Notes: generated from the sequence alone by a model not told the origin. Counted from the stretch's first letter, positions 17,313-27,106 are shown. The stretch is DNA of 37,581 nucleotides from an uncultured Oscillospiraceae bacterium (GCA_934446455.1 CAKSEE010000027.1:1-37581); one strand, 5' to 3'. Program-made: numbers and translations.

Positions 17313-18608
17313 TTAGTTTTCTTTTCTTACAATGATAGAATTAGCGTGCGCGGTAAGCTTCTCGCGGTTTGCTATGAGAATGATGTCGTCCGCGGCGTCA
17401 AGCAGCGCGTCCTTGGTGTAGCATATGTAGCTAGAGCGCTTAAGGAAGCTCTCCACGCCGAGCGGCGAGAAGAAGCGCGCCGTACCGCTTGTGGGCAGAA
17501 TGTGGTTAGGTCCTGCGTAGTAGTCGCCGAGCGGCTCGGGCGAATACTGCCCCAAGAACACCGACCCCACGTTGTCGAGCTTGCCGACGTATTCCATAGG
17601 ATTCGCGCAGCACACCTCAAGGTGTTCGGGCGCGAGCTTGTTAGCAAGCTCAACGGCGTAGTCCATGTCGTCGCAGACGATTATCGCGCCGTAGTTCGTA
17701 ACCGAATGCTCGATGATATCCTTTCTGGAAAGCGCCTGCACCTGCCGCTCTATCTCCGCCTGCGTTCTTGCTGCAATATCCATGTCGGTCGTTATCATGA
17801 TTGCGCTTGAAAGCTTGTCGTGCTCCGCCTGCGACAAGAGGTCTGCGGCGAGGTAAACGGGGTTCGCGCTCTCGTCCGCAAGCACGAGTATCTCGCTCGG
17901 TCCTGCGAACATATCGATGTCAACCGTGCCGTAAAGCAGCTTTTTCGCCGTTGAGACAAATATGTTGCCGGGACCTACTATCTTTGAAACGCGGGGAATT
18001 TCTTCCGTTCCGTAGGCAAGCGCCGCTACAGCCTGCGCGCCGCCCGCAAGATATATCCTGTCAACGCCGCAGAGCGCCGCCGCAACGAGAATATCCTTGT
18101 TCGCCGTGCCGTCCTTTAAGGGCGGGGTTACCATGATTATTTCCTTTACGCCCGCTATTTTTGCGGGAATGGCATTCATAAGCACCGACGAGGGATACGC
18201 CGCCGTGCCGCCGGGGACGTACAGTCCCACCCTGTCGAGGCCGCGCACGCGCTGTCCCATGATAACGCCGTTTTCCTCGGTCACGCAGAAGCCCTCGCGC
18301 TTTTGTCTTGTGTGGAACGCGGTGATGTTCTCAACGGCGTTAAGCATAGCATTAACGAAATCGGGGCTTGTTTCGTTCGCCTCGGTGAGCGCGTCCTGTA
18401 TAGCCTCGTCGGGCACGCGGTAAAACGCCGCATTCGGGCAGTCGAACTTCGCGGTGTATTCCTTTACCGCCTCGTCGCCGCGCGCCTTTACCTGCGCGAG
18501 TATTTCGCGGACGGTCTTTTCAACCTCCGTGTTTACCTCGCCCGCGCGCTTTTCAACATCTGCGAGGAACTGCTTTTCAGAGCCGTCAGCCTTGATTATC
18601 TTTATCAT
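17313..18608 (-). CDS. hisD: Histidinol dehydrogenase
   Basis: Last two steps of histidine synthesis: oxidises histidinol to histidine using two NAD+, with zinc. The 431-residue protein has the signature YYAGPNHILPTSGTARFFSP, the NAD/substrate region VGLYVPGGTAAYPSS, and zinc-ligand segments around SQAEHDK and GVESFLKRSS. I take the ATG at 18606-18608, 8 nt after GAGGAG and overlapping the hisG stop (TGATG), over the GTG one codon upstream. Confidence 0.97.
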   Translation of the reverse strand: MIKIIKADGSEKQFLADVEKRAGEVNTEVEKTVREILAQVKARGDEAVKEYTAKFDCPNAAFYRVPDEAIQDALTEANETSPDFVNAMLNAVENITAFHTRQKREGFCVTEENGVIMGQRVRGLDRVGLYVPGGTAAYPSSVLMNAIPAKIAGVKEIIMVTPPLKDGTANKDILVAAALCGVDRIYLAGGAQAVAALAYGTEEIPRVSKIVGPGNIFVSTAKKLLYGTVDIDMFAGPSEILVLADESANPVYLAADLLSQAEHDKLSSAIMITTDMDIAARTQAEIERQVQALSRKDIIEHSVTNYGAIIVCDDMDYAVELANKLAPEHLEVCCANPMEYVGKLDNVGSVFLGQYSPEPLGDYYAGPNHILPTSGTARFFSPLGVESFLKRSSYICYTKDALLDAADDIILIANREKLTAHANSIIVRKEN

Positions 18609-19240
18609 CACAAATTCTCCTCTATAAGCCTTACTATTTCATCAATGCGCTCCTGCTTGAGCTTCATGCTTACCGTGTTTACGATAAGCCGCGCGGATAC
18701 GGGCGCCACGTCCTCGCAGACCTCCAGCCCGTTTTCCTTAAGGGTAGTGCCTGTTTCAACGATATCTACGATACCGTCCGCAAGCCCCACGAGCGGGGCA
18801 AGCTCTACAGAGCCCTCTATCTTCACGATGTCAACGTCCATGCCCTTTGCTTCAAAGAAGCCGCGCGTTACCTCGGGGTATTTTGTTGCAACGGTCTTTA
18901 CGCCGTAGCCGCTGTAAAAGTCCGTTCCATTTTTCACCGCAAGAGCAAAGCGGCACTTGCCGAAGCCGAGGTCCGCTATCTCAAAGAACTTTCCGCCATG
19001 CTCCATTATCGTGTCCTTGCCGACTACGCCTATGTCGCACACGCCATGCTCAACATAGGTGATGACGTCAGCCGCCTTTGCAAGCACTACCTCGATGTCC
19101 TCGCCGGGTATCGGCAGAATAAGACGCCTGCCCTTTGCGCGCAGCTCGCTTACGTCGTACCCCGCCTTTTCAAGCAGACCTACCGCCTTGTCCTCGATTC
19201 TGCCCTTGGTGAGAGCTATTCTTACCTTTCTGTTTTCCAT
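18608..19240 (-). CDS. hisG: ATP phosphoribosyltransferase, short catalytic subunit
   Basis: First, committed step of histidine synthesis: ATP plus PRPP gives phosphoribosyl-ATP. The 210-residue protein is the short HisG(S), lacking the C-terminal allosteric domain, and needs HisZ for activity and histidine feedback. It begins MENRKVRIALTKGRIED and has the PRPP motif DGIVDIVETGTTLKENGLE. A GTG at 19246 is in frame but directly abuts AGGAGGT, leaving no spacing; the ATG at 19240 is 6 nt from it and is the better start. It begins just after the hisZ stop. Confidence 0.96.
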   Translation of the reverse strand: MENRKVRIALTKGRIEDKAVGLLEKAGYDVSELRAKGRRLILPIPGEDIEVVLAKAADVITYVEHGVCDIGVVGKDTIMEHGGKFFEIADLGFGKCRFALAVKNGTDFYSGYGVKTVATKYPEVTRGFFEAKGMDVDIVKIEGSVELAPLVGLADGIVDIVETGTTLKENGLEVCEDVAPVSARLIVNTVSMKLKQERIDEIVRLIEENL

Positions 19241-19242
19241 GC

Positions 19243-20439
19243 TCACACCTCCTGCGACTGTGCGCTGCCGTCCGCGGCTACCGCGTCAATGCACTTTATT
19301 CCGTGCGAAAGCGCGTATTTTCTCGCTTCCTCAATATCGTCGAACAGACCGTTGTACACCATAAGCCCGCTTTCAATAAGCCGCTCGGAGTGCTTTAACG
19401 CCGCTGTCTGCGCGTCGTCAAGCGCGAACACAAGCACGTCGGGGACTTTTTTGAGCGCCCCCGCCGAGCGCCTGAGCAGACCCTTTGCCGCAGCCTCAAC
19501 GTTTATCGCAAAGCCTACCGCAGTAACGTCCCTGCCGAAGTCGCCGAGAAGCGTGTCGTAACGTCCGCCCGAAAGCGCGGGCTGACCGTAGCCCTCTACA
19601 TACCCGCGGAAAATTATGCCCGTGTAGTAGTTTTTCTTGTGTACAAGCCCCAGGTCCACGCGCAGCTTGCCGTCAAGCCCAGCTCCGCAAAGCAGCTCGT
19701 AAAGCCGCTCCAGCCCGTCGAGCTTTTCACGCAGCACATCGGAATACATATAATCGCACGCCTGCGCGAACACCTCCCTGCCGCCGAAAAGCGCAGGCAG
19801 CTTTCTTATGCCGCGCGCGGCGGGAGCGTCGCTGCCGCTCAGAACGTCGTTCAGCGCGGGGTAGTTTTTCGCTTCGATAAGACCGCGTATCGCTTCAGCG
19901 GTTTCCTCGTCCGCGCCAAGGTCGTCTATCATCATGCGGAAAATGCCGCTTTCGCCTATTTCAAGGCGGAAGTCCTCGTCGCACACCGCAAGCGACTTTG
20001 CCGCAATCGTGAGCGCTTCTATGTCTGCGGCGCTGCTTTTGCCGCCGAGTATCTCAATGCCGCTCTGCGTGAACTCGTCGTCGCGGCCGCTGTTCTTGGG
20101 GTTCACCACAAAAATGCTCTGGTTGTAGAAGAGCTTCAGCGGCAGCTCCTCCGCGCGAAGCCTTGTCGCAGCAAGGCGCGCTATCGGCATGGTGTTGTCG
20201 GGGCGAAGCACCATAAGGCGGTTTTTGCCGTCTACAAGCTTGTACATAGTTTCGGGCGGGAAGTACCGCACCTTTCCGTTGAATACCTCGTAAAACTCAA
20301 GCCCGGGCGTCATAACCTCGGAATAGCCGTAGCTCTCAAACAGCTTTGTCAGCTTGTCGGCTATCGTGCGCTTTGCGGCGCATTCTTCAAAAAGCAGGTC
20401 CCTAGTTCCCTCGGGAGTCAGCAGGTCGTATCTTTTCAA
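19243..20439 (-). CDS. hisZ: ATP phosphoribosyltransferase regulatory subunit
   Basis: HisZ is a paralogue of histidyl-tRNA synthetase that lost aminoacylation and forms a hetero-octamer with short HisG, giving it activity and histidine inhibition. The 398-residue protein begins MKRYDLLTPEGTRDLLFEE and keeps class II synthetase motif 2 (LRPDNTMPIARLAATRLR) and a GGRYDTLLGDFG motif. It lacks the C-terminal anticodon-binding domain of true HisRS. The start is a TTG (20437-20439) 8 nt after GAGGG. It is the first gene of the operon. Confidence 0.95.
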   Translation of the reverse strand: MKRYDLLTPEGTRDLLFEECAAKRTIADKLTKLFESYGYSEVMTPGLEFYEVFNGKVRYFPPETMYKLVDGKNRLMVLRPDNTMPIARLAATRLRAEELPLKLFYNQSIFVVNPKNSGRDDEFTQSGIEILGGKSSAADIEALTIAAKSLAVCDEDFRLEIGESGIFRMMIDDLGADEETAEAIRGLIEAKNYPALNDVLSGSDAPAARGIRKLPALFGGREVFAQACDYMYSDVLREKLDGLERLYELLCGAGLDGKLRVDLGLVHKKNYYTGIIFRGYVEGYGQPALSGGRYDTLLGDFGRDVTAVGFAINVEAAAKGLLRRSAGALKKVPDVLVFALDDAQTAALKHSERLIESGLMVYNGLFDDIEEARKYALSHGIKCIDAVAADGSAQSQEV

Positions 20440-20475
20440 AACTCGTACCCTCTCATTACACTTTAGTTTAGTAAC

Positions 20476-20528
20476 GTGCTATCACGCTATCATGATAGTA
20501 TAATAGCACATCATTTCCTTTTTGTCAA
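20476..20528 (-). promoter_or_regulatory. his operon promoter with overlapping 34-bp palindrome
   Basis: Minus-strand TTGACA (20523-20528) and TATTAT (20500-20505) are 17 nt apart. A 34-bp near-perfect palindrome (20476-20509) with outer arms GTGCTAT/ATAGCAC and perfect core CTATCATGATAG covers the -10 box and the predicted start point; only three of its 17 base pairs are imperfect. This is the position of a repressor operator. The regulator is unknown; a histidine-responsive TrpR-like HisR is one guess. The leader (~54 nt) has no room for a T-box. Confidence 0.8.
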
Positions 20529-20611
20529 GCGCGGGGCTTGTCAGCGCGGGATATTCGGCACATTGCCCTATTATTTCCAACAAGCGCGTGTTTTTTTAGC
20601 GCTTTTACCCG

Positions 20612-23600
20612 TCAGAAATCAAACAGCGAGAGCTGTGCGGACTGCGGCATTCCCTTGAAAGCGCCCATTTCCTTAAGCTTGTCTATGGTCGTGGAGTTCA
20701 CGCCGCTTTCCGCCTGTATCTCGTCTATACACCCGCACTTGCCCGAGTCTATAGCCGCCTTGAGCTTATACGCGGCGTTTTCACCGCAGCCCGCAACCGC
20801 AAGGAACGGAAGGCGCAGCTTTCCGTCCTCCACATGGTAGGTCACAGCACCCGAAAGCTCTGCGTCAACGGGCAGCACGCCAATGCCGCGCAGCATCATC
20901 TCGTATACCAGCAGCAGCGCATCCAGTATGCCCTTTTCCTTTACGCCTATGTTTGCCATGCCCTGTATTTCCTTGATGCGCTGCTTTACCGCAGCCTTTC
21001 CCTTAAGCACGGTGTCTATTTCAAGGTTCTCCGTGTGCTTTGTGAGCGTTGCAGCGTAAAACTCGCACGGGTGGTAAATCTTGAACCAGCAGAGCTTTAC
21101 CGCAGCGGTAACGTATGCCGCCGCGTGAGCCTTAGGGAACATATACTTTATCTTCTTGCAGCTCTCTACGTACCAGTCGGGTACGTTGTTGTCCTTAAAC
21201 GCCTTGTAATGCTCCTCGGTAAAGAGCTTTTTGGCGTTGCCCTTACGCGTGATTTCCATGATCTTAAACGCAAGCGACGGCTCAACGCCCTTGTGCATAA
21301 GGTAAACCATGATGTTGTCACGCGTTCCTATAACCTCGGAAATGGTGCAGGTGCCGTTCTTTATAAGCTCCTGCGCGTTGCCGAGCCATACGTCCGTGCC
21401 GTGCGACAGTCCCGAAATCTGTAACAGGTCGGAGAAATTCTGCGGCTGAGCGTCCGCAAGCATCTGCATTGCAAAGCTTGTGCCGAACTCGGGTATACCG
21501 TAGGTGCCGCTTGTCGCGCCAAGCTCCTCTGCGGTTATGCCGAGCGGCTCGGGCGTAAGGAACAGCTTGTAAATCTGCGGGTCGGTCGTGGGGACGTCGG
21601 CTATCTTTATCCCCGTCATGTCCTCAAGGTGCTTGTATAGCGTCGGCACATCGTGTCCAAGCTCGTCAAGCTTGAGAATCGTGTCGTGCAGCGCGTGGAA
21701 GTCGAAGTGCGTTGTTATCATGTCGCTCTCGGTCTTGTCTGCGGGGTGCTGCACGGGGGTGAAGTCGTATACCTCGTATTCGCTCGGAACAACGACCATG
21801 CCGCCCGGGTGCTGCGAGGTCGTTCTCTTAACGCCGGTGCAGCCGATGGCAAGGCGCTCCATTTCCGCGTTGTTGAAGGTTATGCCTCGCTCCTCGCAGT
21901 ATTTCTTTACAAAGCCGTATGCGGTCTTGTCCTGCACGGCGGAAATGGTTCCCGCCTTGAAAACGTGGTCCTTACCGAAAAGCTCTTCAGTGTAGCGGTG
22001 GACCTTTCCCTGCACCTCGCCCGAGAAATTAAGGTCGATATCAGGCGCCTTGTCGCCCTTGAAGCCGAGGAACGTTTCAAACGGGATATCGTGTCCGTCG
22101 CGTATCATGTCCGTACCGCACTTGGGGCAGTTCTTCTGCGGCAGGTCGAAGCCCGAGCCGACAGAGCCGTCCCTTACAAACTCGTTCCAGCGGCACTTAG
22201 GGCAGCGGTAATGCGGCGCAAGCGGGTTCACCTCGGAAATGCCCGACATTATCGCAACAAACGACGAACCGACAGAGCCTCTCGAGCCTACGAGATAGCC
22301 GTTGTCCTCTGAGTATTTAACAAGCTTCTGCGCAATCATGTAAAGCACCGAGAAGCCGTATTTTATGATAGCGTCAAGCTCCTTTTGCAGGCGCGCCGAA
22401 ACGTACTCGGGTATCTTGTCCTCATAGCCGTACCAGTTCATCGCCCTTGTCCAGCACAGGTCCTGAAGCTCCTGCTCTGCGCCCTCAATGGACGGGGTGT
22501 AGGTACCCTTGGGTATCGGGCGGATATCGACGTCTATCATGTCGGCTATCATATTGGTGTTCTTTATGACCACCTCGTGCGCCTTTTCTGCGCCGAGGTA
22601 CTCAAACTCCGCAAGCATTTCATCTGTCGTGCGTAAGAAGAGCGGCGCCTGATTATCGGCGTCCTTGTACCCCTGCCCCGCCTGCAGGATAGAGCGGAAT
22701 ATGCCGTCCTCCCTGTCCTTGAAATGCACGTCGCAGGTAGCCACAACGGGCAGCCCCAGCTTTTCGCCGAGCGCCACTATCTTTCGGTTGAGGTCGCGCA
22801 GCGCCTCGTCGTCCGCAACGCGCTGCTCGCGCACCAGAAACTCGTTGTTGCCTATGGGCTGAATCTCAAGGTAGTCGTAAAGCGAGGCAATCTTCTCTAT
22901 CTCGCTTTCGGGCTTCTTTTCAAGTATCGCGCGGAAAAGCTCGCCCGCCTCGCACGCGCTGCCGATGATAAGCCCCTCGCGGTGCTTTTTGAGCGCAGAC
23001 AGCGGAATGCGCGGCTTCTTGTAGAAATACTCAAGGTTTGAGAGCGAAATCAGCTTGTAGAGGTTCTTAAGCCCGACCTTGTTTTTCACGAGAATTATCA
23101 TGTGGAACGCAGGCAGCTTCTTTACGTCAACGCTGCCTATGAGCGCGTTGATATCGCCCAGCTTTTCAAGCTTGCCGAGCTTCTGCGTATTCTTCATGAA
23201 CGTCATGAAAATCATGGCGAGCATTTTCGCGTCGTCTATAGCGCGGTGGTGGTTAAAGTCGCCGAGCTTGTATTCCTTTGCAACAGTGTCGAGCTTGTGA
23301 TTTTTAAGATGCGGGAGAGCCGCCCTCATAAGCGCAAGCGTGTCGATGTATGTAAAGGTATATTCTATGCCCTGCCGCTCCGCAGCCGTTCTTATAAAAG
23401 AGGTGTCGAACGACGCATTGTGCGCCACAAGCACGCCCTTTCCCGCAAAGGCAATGAATTTTTCAAGCGCCTCGCGCTCGCTCGGAGCGTCCGCTACCAT
23501 TTCATCGGTAATGCCCGTGATGTCGGTGATATTCGCGGGGATAGGCTTCTCGGGGTTCACAAACGTCCGGAACTCCCCGACTGTCTCCATTCCGCGCAGC

Positions 23601-24955
23601 CTTACAGCGCCTATTTCCGTAATCCTCTCGGTATCGGGCGAAAGGCCCGTGGTTTCAAGGTCGAATACGATTATATCGTCGTTTACGGAATACCCATCGC
23701 ACCCCGAAACAAGCGCGCCCGAGTCGTTGACGAAATACGCCTCTACGCCGTAGATGAGCTTCATTTCGCCGCCGTCTTTCTGTATCTTCTCAATGGTGTT
23801 CATCGCCTCGGGATACGCCTGCACGTTGCCGTGGTCGGTGATAGCAACGGCGCGGTGTCCCCACGAGAACGCCTGCTTTACAAGGTCCGCTGCGGGTGTG
23901 ATGGCGTCCATATCCGACATATTCGTATGCATATGCAGCTCCACGCGCTTTTCGGGCGCATTGTCCCTGCGCTGAAGCGTTTTTATGCCCGCAATGGAGT
24001 ACGGGCGCATATTGAGCGCCTGCGCGAACGAGTCAAACTCGAACTTGCCGCATACGATTATGGACTTGCCCTCCTTGATGTTCGCCTTTATCGTGTCGGC
24101 GTTCTCAACGCCTGTGATTATCTTGATTATCTCAGAGGACGTCCTGTCAGAAAAATACGCGGTGAAAATAAACGTCTTGCCGTCGCGCGAGGTCTTGTCC
24201 TCGGTTTTGAACACCGTACCCCATACCGTGGCTTCGTCCTGATTGCCGAAATGCTCGGACATGGGCGCGGGCGGCTCGAAGTTCTCCCTGCCGTAGAAAA
24301 GCGTTGCCTTCCGGTCGAAGTGCTCGTTGGTAAACGGCAGCGTTATCTCCTTGGGCTCTGTGAGAATCTGCGGGCGGCGCGAGTTTCCGCCTGCGGAGCG
24401 GTACTGCTTCTTATCGTTGACCTTTGGCGCTTCCTCGGTTATCTGCACCACGGGCAGCGGCTCTTCCCTGCTTATAAGCTCGTCCACCGCGCCCGCGCTT
24501 GACGAGAGCGTTACGTGAACGCTCCTGCCGAAAAAGCCGCGCACAAAGTTCTCTATTTTCCTGTCCATTTCCATGCTTTCAAGCACGGAAAGTCCCGCCG
24601 CATTAAGCGTGATTCCTATTTCATCGCCGTTTATGCTGATATCTGCGCCGTCAAAATAGCCGTTTACAGACACATTTTTCTTCTTAATAAGCTCGATTAT
24701 CTCGCGCACGGCTTCCTGCGAGAAAAGCTCGGCGCTGTATTTCGGGTAGACGCTTACCGCAGCGCAAAGTTTCTGCGAGCATATGTCCGACGCCTCGGAC
24801 AGCTGCGCCGCCGTTACAAGCGCGGAAAGCGACAGCGAAATGTTAAGCGCGTTCTTTGCCTGTGTGAATACAATTTTCTCAACATAGCCGTCGGCTATAG
24901 CCTGCGGCAGTCCTATATCGTTACCGTCAAAAAGTGATTTTAGCTGTGCGGGCAT
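20612..24955 (-). CDS. polC: DNA polymerase III alpha subunit, PolC type
   Basis: Replicative DNA polymerase of low-GC Gram-positive bacteria, with built-in proofreading. The 1447-residue protein has an N-terminal region, an OB-fold (~240-330), a PHP domain starting VELHMHTNMSDMDA (~345) that is interrupted by a DEDDh exonuclease (IVFDLETTGLSPDTERITE, AHNASFDTSFI), then the polymerase core with a four-cysteine zinc site (CPKCRW, CPKCGTDM) and the catalytic aspartates in KAPDIDLNFSGEVQG. A C-terminal helix-hairpin-helix region ends QLSLFDF, a typical clamp-binding tail. Intact and of normal length. It is the last gene of the hom-pyrH cluster, following ispG by 18 nt. Confidence 0.98.
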   Translation of the reverse strand: MPAQLKSLFDGNDIGLPQAIADGYVEKIVFTQAKNALNISLSLSALVTAAQLSEASDICSQKLCAAVSVYPKYSAELFSQEAVREIIELIKKKNVSVNGYFDGADISINGDEIGITLNAAGLSVLESMEMDRKIENFVRGFFGRSVHVTLSSSAGAVDELISREEPLPVVQITEEAPKVNDKKQYRSAGGNSRRPQILTEPKEITLPFTNEHFDRKATLFYGRENFEPPAPMSEHFGNQDEATVWGTVFKTEDKTSRDGKTFIFTAYFSDRTSSEIIKIITGVENADTIKANIKEGKSIIVCGKFEFDSFAQALNMRPYSIAGIKTLQRRDNAPEKRVELHMHTNMSDMDAITPAADLVKQAFSWGHRAVAITDHGNVQAYPEAMNTIEKIQKDGGEMKLIYGVEAYFVNDSGALVSGCDGYSVNDDIIVFDLETTGLSPDTERITEIGAVRLRGMETVGEFRTFVNPEKPIPANITDITGITDEMVADAPSEREALEKFIAFAGKGVLVAHNASFDTSFIRTAAERQGIEYTFTYIDTLALMRAALPHLKNHKLDTVAKEYKLGDFNHHRAIDDAKMLAMIFMTFMKNTQKLGKLEKLGDINALIGSVDVKKLPAFHMIILVKNKVGLKNLYKLISLSNLEYFYKKPRIPLSALKKHREGLIIGSACEAGELFRAILEKKPESEIEKIASLYDYLEIQPIGNNEFLVREQRVADDEALRDLNRKIVALGEKLGLPVVATCDVHFKDREDGIFRSILQAGQGYKDADNQAPLFLRTTDEMLAEFEYLGAEKAHEVVIKNTNMIADMIDVDIRPIPKGTYTPSIEGAEQELQDLCWTRAMNWYGYEDKIPEYVSARLQKELDAIIKYGFSVLYMIAQKLVKYSEDNGYLVGSRGSVGSSFVAIMSGISEVNPLAPHYRCPKCRWNEFVRDGSVGSGFDLPQKNCPKCGTDMIRDGHDIPFETFLGFKGDKAPDIDLNFSGEVQGKVHRYTEELFGKDHVFKAGTISAVQDKTAYGFVKKYCEERGITFNNAEMERLAIGCTGVKRTTSQHPGGMVVVPSEYEVYDFTPVQHPADKTESDMITTHFDFHALHDTILKLDELGHDVPTLYKHLEDMTGIKIADVPTTDPQIYKLFLTPEPLGITAEELGATSGTYGIPEFGTSFAMQMLADAQPQNFSDLLQISGLSHGTDVWLGNAQELIKNGTCTISEVIGTRDNIMVYLMHKGVEPSLAFKIMEITRKGNAKKLFTEEHYKAFKDNNVPDWYVESCKKIKYMFPKAHAAAYVTAAVKLCWFKIYHPCEFYAATLTKHTENLEIDTVLKGKAAVKQRIKEIQGMANIGVKEKGILDALLLVYEMMLRGIGVLPVDAELSGAVTYHVEDGKLRLPFLAVAGCGENAAYKLKAAIDSGKCGCIDEIQAESGVNSTTIDKLKEMGAFKGMPQSAQLSLFDF

Positions 24956-24973
24956 TTTCCCTGTCCTTTCCCT

Positions 24974-26008
24974 TTACATCTCTTCTATTTCGCGCAGAAG
25001 TTCCTCAACTATCCTGTCCTCGGGGACTTTTCTCAGCAGCCGCCCTTTTTTGAAAAGCAGCGCCTCTCCCCTGCCGCCTGCTATGCCTATGTCCGCTTCG
25101 CGGGCTTCTCCCGGGCCGTTTACTGCGCAGCCCATCACCGCGACCTTAAGCGGCTTGTCCACGCCTGCAAGCGCCTGCTCAACACGGTTCGCAAGCGAAA
25201 TCAGGTCTATTTTCGTCCTGCCGCAGGTGGGGCAGGAAACTATCTGCACACCGCGCCCCATGCCGCACGCGCGCAAGATATCCCTTGCGGCGTACACCTC
25301 CTGCACAGGGTCTGCGGTAAGCGAAACGCGGATAGTGTCGCCTATACCGTCGCACAGCAGCGAGCCTATGCCTACAGCCGACTTTATTATCCCCATGCGC
25401 TCCGTGCCCGCTTCAGTCACGCCAAGGTGCAGCGGGTAATCCACGCGTTTTGCAAGCAGCCTGTATGCCGCAATCATTAGCTTCACGTCAGAGGATTTTA
25501 TGCTTATCACTATATCCTCAAATCCGCAATCTTCAAGCAGCGAAGCGTGCCGCAGCGCGCTTTCCACAAGCGCCTCGGGCAGTGGAGCGCCGTATCTTTC
25601 AAGCAGCCCGCGCTCAAGCGAACCGGAATTCACGCCTATTCTTATCGGAATGCCATGCGCCCTGCAGGCGTCGGCAACCTCGCGCACCTTTTGTGCAGAG
25701 CCGATGTTGCCGGGATTTATGCGTATCTTGTCAACGCCCGCCTCAACGCAGCGCAGGGCTATTTTGTGGTCGAAGTGGATATCCGCGACAACAGGCACGC
25801 TTACAGTCTTTTTCAGCGCCGTAATCAGCGCAGCGTCCTCCTCGCGCGGTACGGCGGCTCGGATTATCTCGCAGCCCGCCGCTTCAAGCGCCTGCGCCTG
25901 CGCAACGCTCGCCGCAATATCCTCCGCGGGTGTGTTGAGCATGGACTGGACGTATATCTTTCCGTCGCCGAGCGTCAGCCCGCCGACTTTAACCTTTCTC
26001 GCGCTCAA
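24974..26008 (-). CDS. ispG: 4-hydroxy-3-methylbut-2-enyl diphosphate synthase
   Basis: Iron-sulfur enzyme of the MEP isoprenoid pathway (GcpE) that reductively converts MEcPP to HMBPP. The 344-residue protein has the N-terminal barrel (VADIHFDHKIALRCVEAGVD, KIRINPGNIG) and the cluster-binding C-terminal domain with cysteines in SCPTCGRTKID and GCAVNGPGEAREADIGIAGG. The start is TTG at 26006-26008, 6 nt after GGAGGG, which itself lies in the end of rseP. Dxr, from the same pathway, is encoded two genes upstream. Confidence 0.96.
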   Translation of the reverse strand: MSARKVKVGGLTLGDGKIYVQSMLNTPAEDIAASVAQAQALEAAGCEIIRAAVPREEDAALITALKKTVSVPVVADIHFDHKIALRCVEAGVDKIRINPGNIGSAQKVREVADACRAHGIPIRIGVNSGSLERGLLERYGAPLPEALVESALRHASLLEDCGFEDIVISIKSSDVKLMIAAYRLLAKRVDYPLHLGVTEAGTERMGIIKSAVGIGSLLCDGIGDTIRVSLTADPVQEVYAARDILRACGMGRGVQIVSCPTCGRTKIDLISLANRVEQALAGVDKPLKVAVMGCAVNGPGEAREADIGIAGGRGEALLFKKGRLLRKVPEDRIVEELLREIEEM

Positions 26009-26011
26009 TGC

Positions 26012-27106
26012 TCACCCTCCCTTAACAATTCTGAATATGTCGTTGAACGTTACAAAAATCATAAGCAGCATAAGCAGCGCGAATCCCGCGAAATGCACCA
26101 TGCCCTCCACCTGCGGCTTAAGCGGCTTGCGGCGTATCGCTTCAATAAGCAAAAACAGAAAGCGGCAGCCGTCAAGCGCGGGTATAGGCAGCAGGTTGAA
26201 CACGCCGACATTTATCGTTATAAGCGACACAAGGCTCATGAATGTTGAAAAGCCGTAGGAAACGCTCTGCGACACGACCTGCACAACGCCCACAGGCCCC
26301 GACATTTCGTTAAGCCCGTACTTGCCGCGCATGATATCTATAAGCGACATGATGATAAGCCTGCCCGTAGAGCAGGTTTCGCGGAAGCCCTCGCTTACAA
26401 TGTTTACAAAATTCTTTTCCAGCCTGTAAACGTAGAAATCAAAGTAAATCGAACTGCTGCCGTCCTCTTTCTGCGTGGTTGTAAATTCAACATCCTTAAG
26501 CAGCATCGTTTCGCCGCCGCGCTTTACCCTGAAGTCGAAAACGAGATTCCCCGCTTCGTTCACCCTGTCGCTTGATTGCAGCTTGTAAATGATATCAGAA
26601 GAAGTAAACACGGTCATTCCGTCAATGGCAAGCACCCTGTCGTCTGCCTGTAAAACGCTGCTGCTAACGGAATCCGGCTGAAACTCGCTTATCGTGGTTG
26701 AAGCGATGGCTTTAGAGGTGCAGAGGGAAATCACAACGACAATGAATCCCAGAAGCAGGTTCATTACGGGACCTGCAAGGATAACGAGCATTCGCTGCCA
26801 TACAGGCTTGCGGTTGAACGCCCGCGGATTCGTGGGTTTCCCGTCGGCAATTACGTTGCCCTGCTCGTCAAGCTCGGCGTTGTCGCAGCCGCCGTCCTCG
26901 CCCTCCATAACGCACGCGCCGCCAATAGGCAGCAGGCGCAGTACAAAATCCGTTTCCCTGCCGCTTTTGCGGAATATCACAGGCCCCATGCCTATCGCAA
27001 ATTCCTTTACATATATGCCGCACGCCTTTGCGACAAGGAAATGCCCAAGCTCGTGAATGATTATTATAACGCAGAATACAAGTATTGCCAGAATTATTTG
27101 AAGCAT
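26012..27106 (-). CDS. rseP: RIP site-2 metalloprotease (RseP/RasP type)
   Basis: Membrane zinc protease that cuts proteins within the bilayer, typically anti-sigma factors and leftover signal peptides. The 364-residue protein has HELGH (residues 18-22) in the first membrane helix, a PDZ domain in the middle (ADDRVLAIDGMTVFTSSDII), and the second active-site motif LLPIPALDG followed by the C-terminal membrane helices. It sits in its conserved place between dxr and ispG. An acidic insert with three Cys (GGACVMEGEDGGCDN) after the second segment is common in clostridial members. Confidence 0.95.
   Translation of the reverse strand: MLQIILAILVFCVIIIIHELGHFLVAKACGIYVKEFAIGMGPVIFRKSGRETDFVLRLLPIGGACVMEGEDGGCDNAELDEQGNVIADGKPTNPRAFNRKPVWQRMLVILAGPVMNLLLGFIVVVISLCTSKAIASTTISEFQPDSVSSSVLQADDRVLAIDGMTVFTSSDIIYKLQSSDRVNEAGNLVFDFRVKRGGETMLLKDVEFTTTQKEDGSSSIYFDFYVYRLEKNFVNIVSEGFRETCSTGRLIIMSLIDIMRGKYGLNEMSGPVGVVQVVSQSVSYGFSTFMSLVSLITINVGVFNLLPIPALDGCRFLFLLIEAIRRKPLKPQVEGMVHFAGFALLMLLMIFVTFNDIFRIVKGG

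Noticed and set aside
20540..20611. Hairpin AAGCGC...GCGCTT after polC considered as its terminator
   Set aside because: The T-run lies in the loop and the sequence after the stem on the polC strand is not U-rich; the stem is only 6 bp. I could not support a terminator for polC.
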